DNA from: Forficula auricularia
Lineage: Eukaryota > Arthropoda > Insecta > Dermaptera > Forficulidae
Assembly (NCBI GenBank): GCA_024734495.1
Contig: JALMQS010000161.1
Span: forward strand, 3,074,450-3,138,449
Direction: 5' to 3'
DNA: 64,000 bases
Part shown: piece by piece, positions 44,559 to 55,566 of the stretch
How the letters are laid out: each line of letters opens with the position of its first letter
How positions within the stretch are numbered: the stretch's first letter is position 1
Made by a program: the position numbers and the translations under genes
The notes under the pieces: model-generated
The model's input: only the letters and a program-made list of their open reading frames with translations
What the model was told of the DNA's origin: nothing
Databases searched by the model: none

Positions 44559-45230
44559 TTGCAAGTTGATTTTCAGAAAAAATTCGTTCTTTCTTTCTCA
44601 AATACGTACTCATTTTTTTATAAAGATGTATGGTTTTTTTTCTAAAAAAAGGCTTTAACGATTTTTTTTTTTGGGATAAGCAAGTAGATGTCATATGCTC
44701 TTTGAGGACTCTAAATTTTATTTCGATTGAAATTAAGGCATGGGAGTTAATTAATCTTAACGAAAAATTATTTGAAGCGCATATAAGGCCTTCAAATATT
44801 TGGAATAAATAAAAAGAGCAGTTTTCAAAAAAACTCATACTAGGGTGTGAAATTGTAAATATAATGTAAAATAATCCTTTGGCTGTTGAAACAATAATAA
44901 ATTAACAAATTAACAAATATAATAAAATGAAATAGTTTGTTTTTTCTTTGTTTTACTCCTTTAAAATTTGAATTTCTTAAAATTAAATTAATTAAATTTA
45001 TTTCTTAGACAGCATTTATGTCTTAAAAATACCTTGCTTCTAAATTTTAAATTTCTAGAAAAATTGTGATGAATAAATAAATGAGTAGATAGTTAATACA
45101 TAATGCAGAAGAAGCACTTTCCCCCATAAAAGATTTAATCATTTAAGATGTAAACTTAAGGGAGAACGAGTTTTAAACTTTTTTTTAATCGTTGATTGAT
45201 TATTGAGTCGAAGTGATTTTATTATAATTT
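44559..45230. other. AT-rich stretch with a Helitron-like block
   Basis: 44630-44815 begins TTTCTAAAAAAAGGCTTTAA then CGATTTTTTTT, matching the Helitron-like 5' blocks elsewhere. ORFs on both strands here overlap simple sequence. Confidence 0.4.
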
Positions 45231-45448
45231 TTTTTTTTATTTATTTAATGTCACCGGGAACAAAGCTCATTTAGACAGCACATAAGTAGAGTGTTAGTAG
45301 GGTTAGTGCGGGAGCCGAGTTTTCAGCCGGTAGAAATTTTTATTTGCCAGCTAGGATCGAACCCCGGATCCTCCTCTTCAGCATCGTCATAATCGATCGA
45401 TGCCGAAGCGAAGCCAGTGCGTTAGCTGACTGAGCTACCCGACTCCCC
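45231..45448 (-). mobile_element. tRNA-derived SINE, well-preserved head
   Basis: Minus strand: GGGAGTCGGGTAGCTCAGTC with the A box TAGCTCAGTCAG (near 45426-45437) and B box GGTTCGATCC (45354-45363) in tRNA spacing. Then comes the family body CTAACACTCTACTTATGTGC, GAGCTTTGTTCC and an A-rich tail. Same family as 10162-10380. The A box here is intact, so this copy best shows the tRNA origin. Confidence 0.85.
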
Positions 45449-45756
45449 TTTATCATTATTATTTAATGAACAAATTTAACCAAAGGTAGTTATCTGGCTA
45501 GAAAAAGATGGACACTTCCGGCTACTCAAGATAAAAAAGAATCTGCCGTAGGTTGGTCGTTTTGTTTCTTAAAAAATAGAAAAATACAATTAAAAACAAA
45601 AAATCAATTAATAAAATGGAATTAATTATATGGAAGTCGAGTCGATGATTAATTCCAAAATTTATAGGAAAAAAACTTCTATTATTTTTCTGAAAAAATC
45701 TATACCTTATTAGCTTTAAGAATAATGGTAAAACTGGTTAATCTTAATATATTTAT

Positions 45757-46475
45757 AAAAAATAATTTTTAAGAAAAAATAAAACCGACTTCAAAAAAAT
45801 TAAATGCAACAAATAAAATACACTAAAAGGTATAAAATAATTATTAAATTATTTAGTTACAACTAAACTACGAAATATTAACATGAAATTAATTTTTGAA
45901 GTCGGTGTCAAACATATACCTTTTATGAATCGCACTCGACGGATCTTACTTAGTACGTTTGGTGGGTACGCTCGCTTATAGGTATAGTTTGTTTGGCACC
46001 GACTACAAAAAGTAATTTCATGTTAATATTTCGTAGTTTAGTTGTAACTAAATAAGTTAATAATTATTTTATACCTTTTAGTGTATTTTATTTGTTGCAT
46101 TTAATTTTTTTGAAGTCGGTTTTATTTTTTTCTTAAAAATTATTTTTATTTTTCTCTTTTTAGTGATGTTATTAATAGTAATCATATCATCAGAACTTGG
46201 CCAAATTAATATGGCACCATCCCTAAAATACCCCCTTTCCAATAAAAAAAAGAATCATCGAAATCGGTTCATAAACAAATAAGTTAGTCCCTAAACAAAC
46301 CTAACAAAAAAGGTCTAATAGCCATGAAAAAAATGGGATCAATCGGAAGGTAGACTGAACCCAATGCAAATTTGTTTTTCAAAATCGATTCACAATTGGC
46401 GGAGATATGAGGTAGCATAGGCACAAAAAAAAAATTCAGTCGAATAGAGAACCTCCCCCTTTTTTTGAAGTCGGT
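45757..46475. mobile_element. Foldback element and flanking CCGACTTCAAAAA repeat
   Basis: Arms 45757-45895 and 46018-46155 mirror each other (AAAACCGACTTCAAAAAAAT, AACTAAACTACGAAATATTA). The segment to 46475 ends GAACCTCCCCCTTTTTTTGA then AGTCGGTT, the CCGACTTCAAAAAAGG motif that I know as widespread in insect repeat DNA. No ORF of interest. Confidence 0.7.
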
Positions 46476-47226
46476 TAAAAAGAGAAGGTGATGTTTCATT
46501 CATCTATCAATGCACAACCTAAACCGCTGGACCTAGAAATATGAAATTTTGAGTGAATATTCTTTCAACGATTTATGGGTGTGCTAAGAAGGGATTTTTT
46601 GAAATTCGAATCCTAAAGGGGGGGGGGGAAAGAGCCCCAAAATGTGTTTTCAGAGTTTTTCAAGATCTTCTTAAACCAGAAAAGATATCGATATGGGTTT
46701 AGTTTAGAAAAGTGAAGCATTGAAATAAAAAAAAACTTATTTTAGTATTTTGCTCTATTTGTCCCCGAAAGGGAGATATAGCCATTTTGGGATAAATTTT
46801 TGAAATTTTTAGTCTTTTTTCTTCTCGAGTTTTTAAGTTTTAGCATTCAAATTTGGTAGATAGGTTTATTAATGCTAAATCTCGGGAAGCTTTTTTTATT
46901 TTTTTTGAAATTTAACCCCTAAACTGAAAAATGGGGGATTTTTGATTTTGTGATCTAAAACACAGACTTCGTATCTTTCTTGCCCTTTGACCAAACTCAA
47001 CCAAATTTTGTATACATAATCTGTGGGCCACTAGAAGACTAGAAATCCAAAAAACTAACCACCCAAAATGGAGGGGGGAGTCAAAAAATGAAAATGCTTG
47101 CCCTTGGGCCAAACTCAACCAAATTATATATACATAATTTATGGGGTGCGGGAATGGGGGTAGAATCCAGGGGTGGGGTGCAGGGGCCCCCTGGCCAGCG
47201 GAAACGCCCGCTAAAGGCTAAGCTAG
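46476..47226 (+). mobile_element. Helitron-like 3' end with R1-type monomers
   Basis: Order: body with G-run (46620), two R1-type monomers (CCAAACTCAACCAAATTTTG; CCACCCAAAATGGAGGGGGG), a G-rich tract, a weak hairpin (AGCGG...CCGCT at about 47198-47213) and CTAG|T at 47223-47227. The same order is seen at 61.66-61.15 kb on the other strand. No helicase remains. Confidence 0.55.
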
Positions 47227-47817
47227 TATAAGATATAATTTAAAAAAAACTTTAAAGACAGGTAAAAATAAACATATTTGTGGAAAGTTCTTTCTGATAA
47301 CAAAATATTTGTATTTCCAAATCGAAAGACTGATAAGATTTTGTTTGTGTTTTCTACTTTTAGAATTTCAAAAAATGACGAGTCAGAAAAAATTGAAACT
47401 TTATTTGATAAGTCCGTGTAATATTGAAGCTAATGCCAGACAATTTTATATTCATAAGCTGCGCATTTCTGACATGTTTCACCATTCTAAACTGTTTACT
47501 AAAAATAAATGATCAACATCAGGCAACAAGGAGCCGTTTGCGAACAATTTTCTTTTTAAATAGACTTTTATTAATTAATGTATATTCATTCATACACGTA
47601 TTAAAAATGATTTGATATTTTTATATAATAAACAAAATAATAATCATTTTCAAAGACATGATAAAATTGCAATGATAAAAAATTACAATAACCTCAATTC
47701 ACTTGAAGCAATATTTTATTATAATGGGATATGACTCTAATCAAGTGTTGCTTCATGATTTTCATTGGAATTAATCAGATAAAGTAATTGCTATCATTCA
47801 TAATAGAATTTTTATTT
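47227..47817. other. AT-rich stretch, no gene
   Basis: Two short overlapping ORFs without family features. Confidence 0.5.
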
Positions 47818-48720
47818 TTACTTTATCCAATGCGAAGCATGGGGTAAAGTGTTGTAATCGGTCTGGCGGCAAGCGCGAATTCAAGGGGTCCTCAGGTAAA
47901 AACTACGGAACCCATGGACTCAATTAAGGTCACAAATTGAAGTATTCAATGAGATTGAATTTTAACATGTGACGGTTTTGCCAAATATTACCTGGAATCT
48001 CACCGAGAGGCCAAAAAGTACCATTTTTTTGGAAGTGCGTGGGGATGGATGTTGTGTGTTATCGTTTTTTTCGTCCACGATTTTTTCAACACTGTTGCAC
48101 TGATTGAATTGAAATTGAAAACCTACCATTATTTTAACAAAATGAAGCGCTGATTAGTTTTTGGTACATATCGGTCCACAAACATTAGTACTTTATTTGA
48201 GTACTTTTTAGTTTTTTCTAAATATCTTGAAAATGACTTAACCAATTTTGATGAAATTTAATATCCTAATTAAGTACCTTGGGGACCACAAAAAAGGTTA
48301 AATAAAGTTTTTATTAAAACCAAAAGTCTTTTTGATTTTAAGTCGATTCTTCCACGTTTTCAGTAGAGGTTGCCATTAATAGTCAAAACATCAAAAATGG
48401 AATGCAATAAGGTTATTCCTCTAGTATTAGATAAGAATCGATCGTTATTTTATATTTTAAGTCAATTCCTCCATGTCTTCAGCAATGGTTACCAATAATA
48501 ATCGAAGCGTCAAAAATCTAACGTAGAATGGTCATTCCTCGACTGTTAAATGAGAATCGATCATTGTTTTTGAATTAAAGTTAACATGAACTGCAAATAG
48601 CAAGTGATATCTGATTAATAATAAAGGAATAAACATATTAATATTTCAAATGAATTTGGATAAAGTTTAGCAACGATCCGTTGCAGTTTATTTTTATTTA
48701 TTTCAATAAAATAACATATG
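47818..48720 (-). repeat. Repeat R2, copy 3 (reverse)
   Basis: Contains CTTTATCCAATGCGAAGCAT and GGTAAAGTGTTGTAATCGGT at its left, mid blocks such as AACACTGTTGCACTGATTG and ATGAAGCGCTGATTAGTTTT, and the GCAACGATCCGTTGCAGTTT terminus at about 48670. Most of R2 is present but rearranged; no ORF. Confidence 0.7.
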
Positions 48721-48914
48721 AATGAATTCGAAGCTATTAATTAATTCTGAATGAATGAATATGACGTGATTAATTTTATTGACAGGTCTTTAATATTTAA
48801 TAGCTGAATGTTCACAGATAATGAGATGCTACAGCACGTGGGCATCGAGTAAGAGACCCTAGCATCAATTCATTAGCCCATTAACGACGAAAGTTATCAT
48901 TTCCTCTTTTCAAG

Positions 48915-49040
48915 GAACGAGTCAGGCATGAATTGGAATTGATTCGAATAGAAAATTTACTTAGAAGGGTTCGAAGTAGACCCATCTTTGCCCCCTCAAC
49001 TCCACAGGCGAGCAGGAATCGCGAAAATACTTTTAAGGCA
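48915..49040 (+). CDS. Possible isolated coding exon, unrecognised
   Basis: Preceded by a pyrimidine tract and acceptor TTTCCTCTTTTCAAG, then 42 open codons: ERVRHELELIRIENLLRRVR, SRPIFAPSTPQASRNRENTF, KA. The composition is arginine-rich and polar, GC-higher than its surroundings, with none of the phenylalanine/isoleucine/lysine bias of random frames here. The donor (GCA|GTGATC) is weak. A hairpin repeat begins 20 bases downstream. It could be a host-gene exon or a transposon relic; I do not recognise a family. Confidence 0.3.
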
Positions 49041-49062
49041 GTGATCTCGTCGTTACAACAAG

Positions 49063-49178
49063 AAATGCCCCTAATTTTTATACATATATGGGAAATGCCA
49101 ATAGTGGTAGTTTTAAAATTTCTAAAGTTTTTCTAAATATCTTTAGAAATTTTAAAGCTACTACTATCGGGATTTGTC
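49063..49178. repeat. Short hairpin repeat
   Basis: AATAGTGGTAGTTTTAAAAT and CTAAAG on the left pair with CTTTAGAAATTTTAAAGCTA and CTACTAT on the right, with outer blocks ATGGGAAATGCC and GGGATTTGTC. A small palindromic insertion, age unknown. Confidence 0.6.
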
Positions 49179-49984
49179 TTTTATTTATAAATTAGGAAGT
49201 TCTAGTGCCATTCGATTTTTCAAAAATTTTCAAAAATCGTAACTCAAAATATTATAATTACTTAGTAAACTCAGCATCCCTCAGAATTTGCTCATTTTTA
49301 ATTTTTGATTATTCTTGTTTAGAAGTGTTTGAAAAGAGAATAATATTATTTTCAACCAAAATAGTTTCTGTCCGTCTGTCTATCTGTCCCGATACCCACA
49401 TCAACTCAAAAACAGAAACTCGTTCTAGTGCCAAAATATTTGTATTTTCAAAACGAGCACGGATTTAATTTTTTCAGGCTTAAGAATTTCTGGTTGAAAA
49501 ATACACCCTAATTCTACTTAAAGATAATTTTACAGGGATACCTCAGTCACCATATTTTCGACCTCATAAATAATTAGGCATTCACCAAAATAATCATTGG
49601 ATTAAAATTTCAATTTTGTTTTTTTTATTTCGTAAAAAATGAATACATATTAGTTGAAATTTCAAGCAGTATCGGAATTACAATGCTCTAGATCCCGCAG
49701 CGAGTAACAAGACATTAATTATAGAGCCCCAAACCCTTTTTGTCTGTTCTTTCTTTAGAATTTTTTTTTTTTTAAATTAATTATGCAATTCAACAGGCGA
49801 AGAATGTTTCTATAATCTCTCCGTATTAGGCAGTGAAACGAAAACAGGCAAAATATGTTATACATTATATACTTAGAGTATTTAGTGAATAAAATAAATT
49901 AAAATTTTTTGATAAATATTAGAAAAACAGTCCATGTCTGACCTTTTGTTAAGTGATTTTTTGTTATTTAAAATTTGGATTTTT
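49179..49984. other. AT-rich stretch, no gene
   Basis: CTGTCCGTCTGTCTATCTGT at 49367 is a degenerate tetranucleotide-like tract, typical of dispersed insect repeats. The 87-codon ORF across it is not credible. Confidence 0.45.
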
Positions 49985-50665
49985 TTTTCAATTGTTTCTA
50001 CTTTACCATACATGGTCCAGTATTGTAATGGTGCATGGAAAAGTGGTTTTTTCGAAATATCTCAAAAATGGCTGAAACTATTTTCATTAAAAAACAATTG
50101 AGCGAAACAATGTCGTTACGCAGTCTACAAAAAAATCATCAAAAAAATTATATTTTTCGAGATATTAACTGTTTTGTCAAAATGTCTGTTAGTTAGTACG
50201 TTAGTACGTGCGTGCGATATCAAATTATTGTGGACGCTCTAACTTAAAAACTAGTGTGAATATCAAAACGAAATTTCACATGTAGTTTTGGTGCATTGAG
50301 ATTAAGAGCTGATTAGATTTTGATTGAAATAGGACCCAAAATTAAGGAGGGGTTTAAAATTAAAACTATAAGATTTTCAAACTAAAAAAAAAACTAGAAA
50401 AAGGAAATATACTATAAAATGATCTTATAATAACGAAAAGATTATTATATTTTTTGGGAACAACATTGGCGGGAGGGGGCGTCAAAAAATGAAAATCTAG
50501 GCCCTTGGACCAAATCCAACGAAATATTGAATAGTTTTGGTTAGTTTTTGCACTTTAAGTCTTCTGGGGGCTCACTGATTATGTATACAAAATTTGGTTG
50601 AGTTTGGTCCAAGGGTCTAGATTTGTATTTTTTGACCCTCCCCGACCCTCTAAATGATTTGATTA
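49985..50665 (+). mobile_element. Repeat R1, copy with intact 5' end
   Basis: Begins TACTTTACCATACATGGTCC then AGTATTGTAATGGTGCATGG, continues through ATTTTTCGAGATATTAACTG, GTTTTGTCAAAATGTC and CATGTAGTTTTGGTGCATTG, then two to three monomers. Its right end is incomplete compared with 55.26 kb. No protein. Confidence 0.7.
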
Positions 50666-50779
50666 AATATTAAATATAAGAGAGGGGGCAAACATATGGT
50701 AACCGTAGAATCACGCTTTCCGTGGCGCCGCGATCTGACGACGGATTCTTATAGAACTCGTCAAAATAAGACGAAAATC

Positions 50780-50856
50780 AAGAATGGTGTAGGTTCTTGG
50801 TTGAACATATTTAAATAAAGTAAAGAAATTTTGTAAAATTTTCTTTACTTTATATA
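50780..50856 (+). mobile_element. Family V short hairpin element
   Basis: Leader AGAATGGTGTAGGTTCTTGG then TTGAACATATTTAAATAAAG, and a compact hairpin TAAAGTAAAGAAATTTT / AAAATTTTCTTTACTTTA. Nearly the same as the 58.4-kb copy. I could not define its target duplication. Confidence 0.6.
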
Positions 50857-52697
50857 TATTTTTACATGTTCTATTTTTTAGTTGCCAACATAATAGACTT
50901 TATTTCGTCTTCTAGGGAGGTGGGGCAGCCCCCCCCCTTGCCCATAACTGGGCACGCCCATGTATCGAAACTAAACGGTTTTACTTGTGAATGGAACTCT
51001 AAAAATCCCACCTGATGGGGGAATTCTGATACCACCTTTGTTTTGTACCTATGCTTGAATATTATTACTAGTTCGTCCATGTTTATTTTATTTCATTTTT
51101 TCTTAGGTCTTGTCTAAAAAGTTGCTCTTTTTATTTTTTATATAAATAAATGAATCGTCAAAGTACATTAAATTATTCTACATATTTATTAATAAAATCC
51201 TTTTTGAGGGCTTTACCTGTTTCTGTTTGTAAAGTGCTAGTAGTGTTAGCTATAGGATCAAAGCAGTCTTCAATTGACAAAACAAATAAAACAAACTCCC
51301 TCCCTCTGGCTGTTTTGATGAAAGAGAGAAAAAAGCTTCATGCTTGTTAGAAATTCACCTGATAAATGGCTTACACTTCAAGTCCCTTTATTATTTTTTT
51401 AATAATAAGAGCCTTTTGTTACATCTGATAAATTGACTCTTAGGCCCTTAAAGGATAAATCAGTATCTGGCAAACTTTTTTACCTCACGGCACACTAGGA
51501 AAGGAGAATTTGTTTCACGGCACACCAAATAAAAATCCTTACAAAATATACTATAACAGTATAAATAAAAATAAATAAATTCTAAGTAAATTAATAATTA
51601 AATAATATTGGTTTATCTACATATAATATATATAGGTCTGTAATATAGATAATATTATTATCGAGAAGGATGCAATTGATTTTGAGAAAGAATAATTAAG
51701 TAAAAATGTGACGTAAATTTGATAAACAAAATTTTAAATTTGTTTGTTAAAGCCTCTACGCCTGGGGAGCAATCAAGCTATGGGTTTTTAATTTTTCTGG
51801 TTCACAGTTTAAACTTGCCGGTAAAAAACTTATTGTAACTTGGACACTATAAGCAATAGAAAAATGAAATTTGGTAATTTAGTTAAGCTTATGGGCCAGT
51901 ATTGAAGAAAAAAAAATCAGCCATGTAGAGGTTTCCAGTGCAAAGTTACAGAGAAGTCAAAAATGTTCCGAGTAAACCTGGAAAGGGTAGCCTGGCAGTG
52001 CACAGTGCACACCCGCTCGAATCGAACTTGGCTGGGGCACAGCCCCCTTGCCCCCAGATATAGTTGAATCTAGTGATTGTTTTGTGTTTCTATTTTCTAA
52101 AAAACGGCTCCTAATAATTTATGAAAAAATAAACATCCAAACTCCTAGTAGTTGGTACACATTACTTGGGACTGGTTACTCTATGAAGATAATGATGATA
52201 CAAATAGTATTTTTTATATTTAGGGATAGTTTTTGAAGTGAAAACTTCTTTAGGCACGTTGAGCACTTTTGGGGTGGGGGAAATGCACTGAACTCGCGTG
52301 ACCGTTACTCTTGCTTAAGACAGCAGAATGGTGACCATGGAAGTCAGAATCTGCTAAGGAGTGTGTGTAACAACTCACCTGACGAATTTTGTATTTTTTT
52401 TAGTTGTTTTATTACTTATTATTAGAGAAATTTGTTTTGAACATTAGGAGTCACTTAAGTGCTTTGACATTTAAATTTAATAAAATTCATAAAGTGGAAT
52501 TAATCGATTTGGCAAGTGAAGCATTCATATAATGCAAAACCTTGATATCTACCAAGATCTAAAATTTAAAATAACCTTCTTTCATTTAGTTTTTAAATTT
52601 AAATAAATGAAGTGGTAAGACAGCCTCGTTGATTTCTTCTAAAGAATCAACAGCTTTGCTACTCTCAGCATGATAAAACCCTTTCAAAATAAAAATC
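50857..52697. other. Noncoding stretch with repeat scraps
   Basis: 51465-51560 (GGCAAACTTTTTTACCTCAC, GGCACAC motifs) resembles a hAT MITE without defined ends. 51835-51955 is R5 copy 2. 52640-52690 (CAACAGCTTTGCTACTCTCA) is a family U leader scrap. ORFs at 51150 and 52048 have no family features. Confidence 0.5.
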
Positions 52698-53112
52698 CGG
52701 ACTGAGAAAAAGATATAGTTTCAATCAAAAATTAAAAATACAGTCATGGGGACTGCCTGCCGACAGAGAGGAAAACTTAAAACCGAGGGGTGAACGGCGA
52801 CCTAAAATCGTGTACACCTACTTCCACTTTCATTTCCAAGTAGAAGACAATAGATTATCTAATGAATTCCAAAGTAATTCCAAAGGCGGTGTACACCTAA
52901 TTCCAATCGCGGTTCACCCCCCGCTTAAAACTATGAAATTAGTGGGGGTTTTTTTTTTTAATTTTAAATTAATTGTAGTATCAAAAATTAAAATTTCATA
53001 ATTTGTAAATTAAAAAAAAACACTGTTATTTCATAGTTTTTAAGTTTTCACTTCTGTCGGCAGTCCCCAAGAATGCCTTTTTAATTTTTGATTGAAACGA
53101 TTTCTTTTTTTA
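52698..53112. mobile_element. Foldback element interrupted by MITE R3
   Basis: The left arm (GTTTCAATCAAAAATTAAAA, GGGGACTGCC, GAAAACTTAAAA) is mirrored at 53035-53098 (TTTTTAAGTTTTCAC, GTCGGCAGTCCCC, TTTTTAATTTTTGATTGAAA). The MITE at 52783 sits in the left arm only; the right arm shows the uninterrupted order. Confidence 0.75.
52783..52924 (+). mobile_element. MITE R3 with GGGGTGAACCGCG ends
   Basis: GAGGGGTGAACGGCGACC on the left and GATTGG-type AATCGCGGTTCACCCC on the right form the TIR. TTAAAA lies on both sides (52777-52782 and 52925-52930), a duplication of six bases (or TTAA plus AA). The other arm of the host palindrome reads ACTTAAAAACTATG, the empty site. Further copies at 55455 and 57228. 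Confidence 0.8.
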
Positions 53113-53875
53113 ATAGCATTACTATTGTACCTATATTGACGAATAAAATTCATCACAGTAAGCTTTTCAATTTATTCGAATGTAAACAGTAACCATAATG
53201 TACTTAATTTAGATTACAATAGATTTATATTTCCATTATACGAGGTATAAGTCGTAAAATTCTGTCAAATTATCACCGTGACGAACAAAGGTGGTCAGAT
53301 CGTAAAAATGAACCCGAAGTCAAGTGTGTCCAATCAAGAATAATTTATATATTATATCCTAACGTGAGCAACAATGTTTTCTTCAGAGCAAGAAACAGTT
53401 CTGCCTATCTGCCACCAATTAAGTGTGATTTACAACCCATGTTTCCTTTTTAATTAAGAAAAGTGAAGCTCTAAATGTCAAAATTTATAACCCATTTCAG
53501 AGTTTTCAAAGCACGTCATTCTTTAATACAAGAAACAAAAGACCCTCTTTCAAAGTGAAAAAGTTTAGAAAGAAAACTTTGACGAGACTTTATAGCTATA
53601 TGTATATGAATATATAACCGTTTAATTAATTTTCAGTCAAAATATATTTTCTTAATTGATAAACGTCGATAATTATAACATTTTTTAATCAAAAACCTCT
53701 AGTAGGTAATCGAATTCACATGTCTTTCTTTTGAAAAAAATACCTTCATTTCGAAATAAGCTCATGTAGCTCCTACCGTAAACCTGTCCCCAAGTACTTA
53801 TATTAAAATTAATTAAAAATTAAATCGATTTTCAACATCGAACCCCCCATCTCTGTCATATTATATCACAAGTAT
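53113..53875. other. AT-rich stretch, no gene
   Basis: No long ORF and no matched repeat. Confidence 0.5.
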
Positions 53876-53920
53876 ACCTGGAGGATCGAGCGATGCTCGG
53901 TAATATTTTGCTTTAGTTAA
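53876..53920 (-). mobile_element. Helitron-like 3' hairpin end
   Basis: Minus strand: GCAAAATATTACCGAGCATC then GCTCGATCCTCCAGG, the same terminus as at 26.43 kb with one stem mismatch. Only the end is present. Confidence 0.5.
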
Positions 53921-53929
53921 AAGCAATAT

Positions 53930-54365
53930 GCGTATTAATATTCACAAAGAGAAACAAAGAGATTGTCTTCTGCTTGATGCAAATAAACATACACACCTAT
54001 ATATCGAAATGATATATACCTATCTGTATATATATATAATTTATTTGTTTGAGACTATAGTTTCGAAGGCTTGGCCCTCATCATCAGTCTTTTTAATTAT
54101 AAATATTATTTTTTCATTAAAACAGCATCGCGTGGATGTTGAAAAAATTTGAAAAAAAAATTCTTTCTTCTAAACTGAATAGTCAGGTAGAATTAAAAAC
54201 TATAGTCTCAAACAAATAAATAATATATATATATATATACAGATATATCATTTCGATATATAGGTGTGTATGTTTATTTGAATCAAGCAGAAGACAACCT
54301 CTTTGTTTCTCTCTTGTGATTCAGCAGCTCTGCATACTCTCGGCAAAACAAAAATCTTTTCAATA
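53930..54365 (-). mobile_element. Family U hairpin element with hammerhead-like motif
   Basis: The left arm (GAGAAACAAAGAGATTGTCT, TCTGCTTGATGCAAATAAAC, ATATATCGAAATGATATAT) is mirrored at 54230-54320, ending with leader complement ATACTCTCGGC at 54332-54342. On the minus strand CTGATGA (54087-54081), a GGGC...GCCT stem and GAAAC (54064-54060), then ACTATAGTCTC, form the hammerhead-like block. The 74-codon ORF here is incidental. Confidence 0.65.
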
Positions 54366-54589
54366 TTAATATTATTTATAATTTTTTAATCCAGGAAAAT
54401 AGGTCGATTTGTATTTGAGTTCCGCCAATGAAATAAAATTGAAATAAATTCTAATTTATTTTTTGACAGCGTTTTCACTCGATCAGATTTCAAACCATAG
54501 AGATAAAAGTATTAAAATGTCAAGATCTTAAGAAAGAAACAAGGTCGTAGAGAGAAAAAATTTCGGGGGGGGGGGGGGTACAAAAAGCC

Positions 54590-55262
54590 CTAATAAGTGA
54601 ACATCGAAAAAATTATATTTTTCGAGATAATAATTGTTTTGTCAAAATGTCTGTTAGTCTGTGCGTTACCAAATTTTTGTGGAGAAGCTAGCTCAAAAAC
54701 TAGTGTGAATATCAAAACCAAATTTCACACGTAGTTTTGGTTCATTGATATTAAGAGGTGATTAGATTTTGGTGCATATCGACCCAAAATTAAGGAGAGT
54801 AGAGGGGGGTTAAAAATTAAAAATCTAGGCCTATTGAGCCAACTCAACCAAATTTTGTATACATAATCAGTGGGACCCCAGAAGTCTAAAAATGCCAAAA
54901 CTAACCGCCCAAAATGGGGGGAGGTGTAGGGTGTAGGGTCAAAAAATAAAAATCTTGGCCATTTACCAAACTCAACCAAATTTTTTATACATAATCAGTA
55001 GAACCCCCGAAGTCTAAAAATGCAAAAACTAACCTCCCAAAATGGGGGGGGGGGTCAAAAAATGAAAATCTAGGCCATTATACCAAACTCAACCAAATTT
55101 TGTATACATAATCAGTAGGACCCCAGAAGTCTAAAAATGCAAAAAAACCTCCCCTACATGATTATAAATAATTTTATTAAATATTAAATAAGTGAGGGGC
55201 CAGGTTGTATGGTAAAGTCAAGTGGATGGCCACATCAGAACAGAACACATCAGCTTATTTTT
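54590..55262 (+). mobile_element. Repeat R1 copy with three monomers and intact 3' end
   Basis: Monomers recur at 54845, 54973 and 55090 (CAACCAAATTTT), periods 128 and 117. Each holds a G-run and ATACATAATCAGT. It ends GTATGGTAAAGTCAAGTGGA then TGGCCACATCAGAACAG and CATCAGCTTATTTTT, the reverse complement of 1364-1440. The minus-strand 84-codon ORF is a by-product of the monomers. Confidence 0.75.
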
Positions 55263-55454
55263 ACTAACATTTATTATTACCAAATTCGTGTCTCGTTTGT
55301 CAAGAAAATTGTCAATTTTCGATCCGCTTTTAGACATCAAATTGAAAAGTCATCTTCTATAAGAGAACTTGCTGATTTATCATGAAGAATCATTTTATGT
55401 CTTCTCTGCTTTCCTGAAGTGTGCACTGCATTTCGAGGGTTGAACCACGATTTG

Positions 55455-55566
55455 AATTATGTGGAATTATTTTGGATAATGCCCCTTCATATATTGTCTT
55501 CTACTTGGAAATGAAAGTGAAGTGGAAGTAGGTGTACACGATATTAGGTCGCGGTTCACCCCTAGT
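55455..55566 (-). mobile_element. MITE R3, truncated copy
   Basis: GCGGTTCACCCC end plus GTACACGATATTAGGTCG and TCTACTTGGAAATGAAAGTG, in reverse relative to the 52.8-kb copy. It abuts the hAT transposase fragment. Confidence 0.65.

Noticed and set aside
44272..44838. Overlapping ORFs of 128 and 102 codons on both strands
   Set aside because: They cross the near-perfect palindrome and repeat sequence; a palindrome readily gives mirrored open frames.
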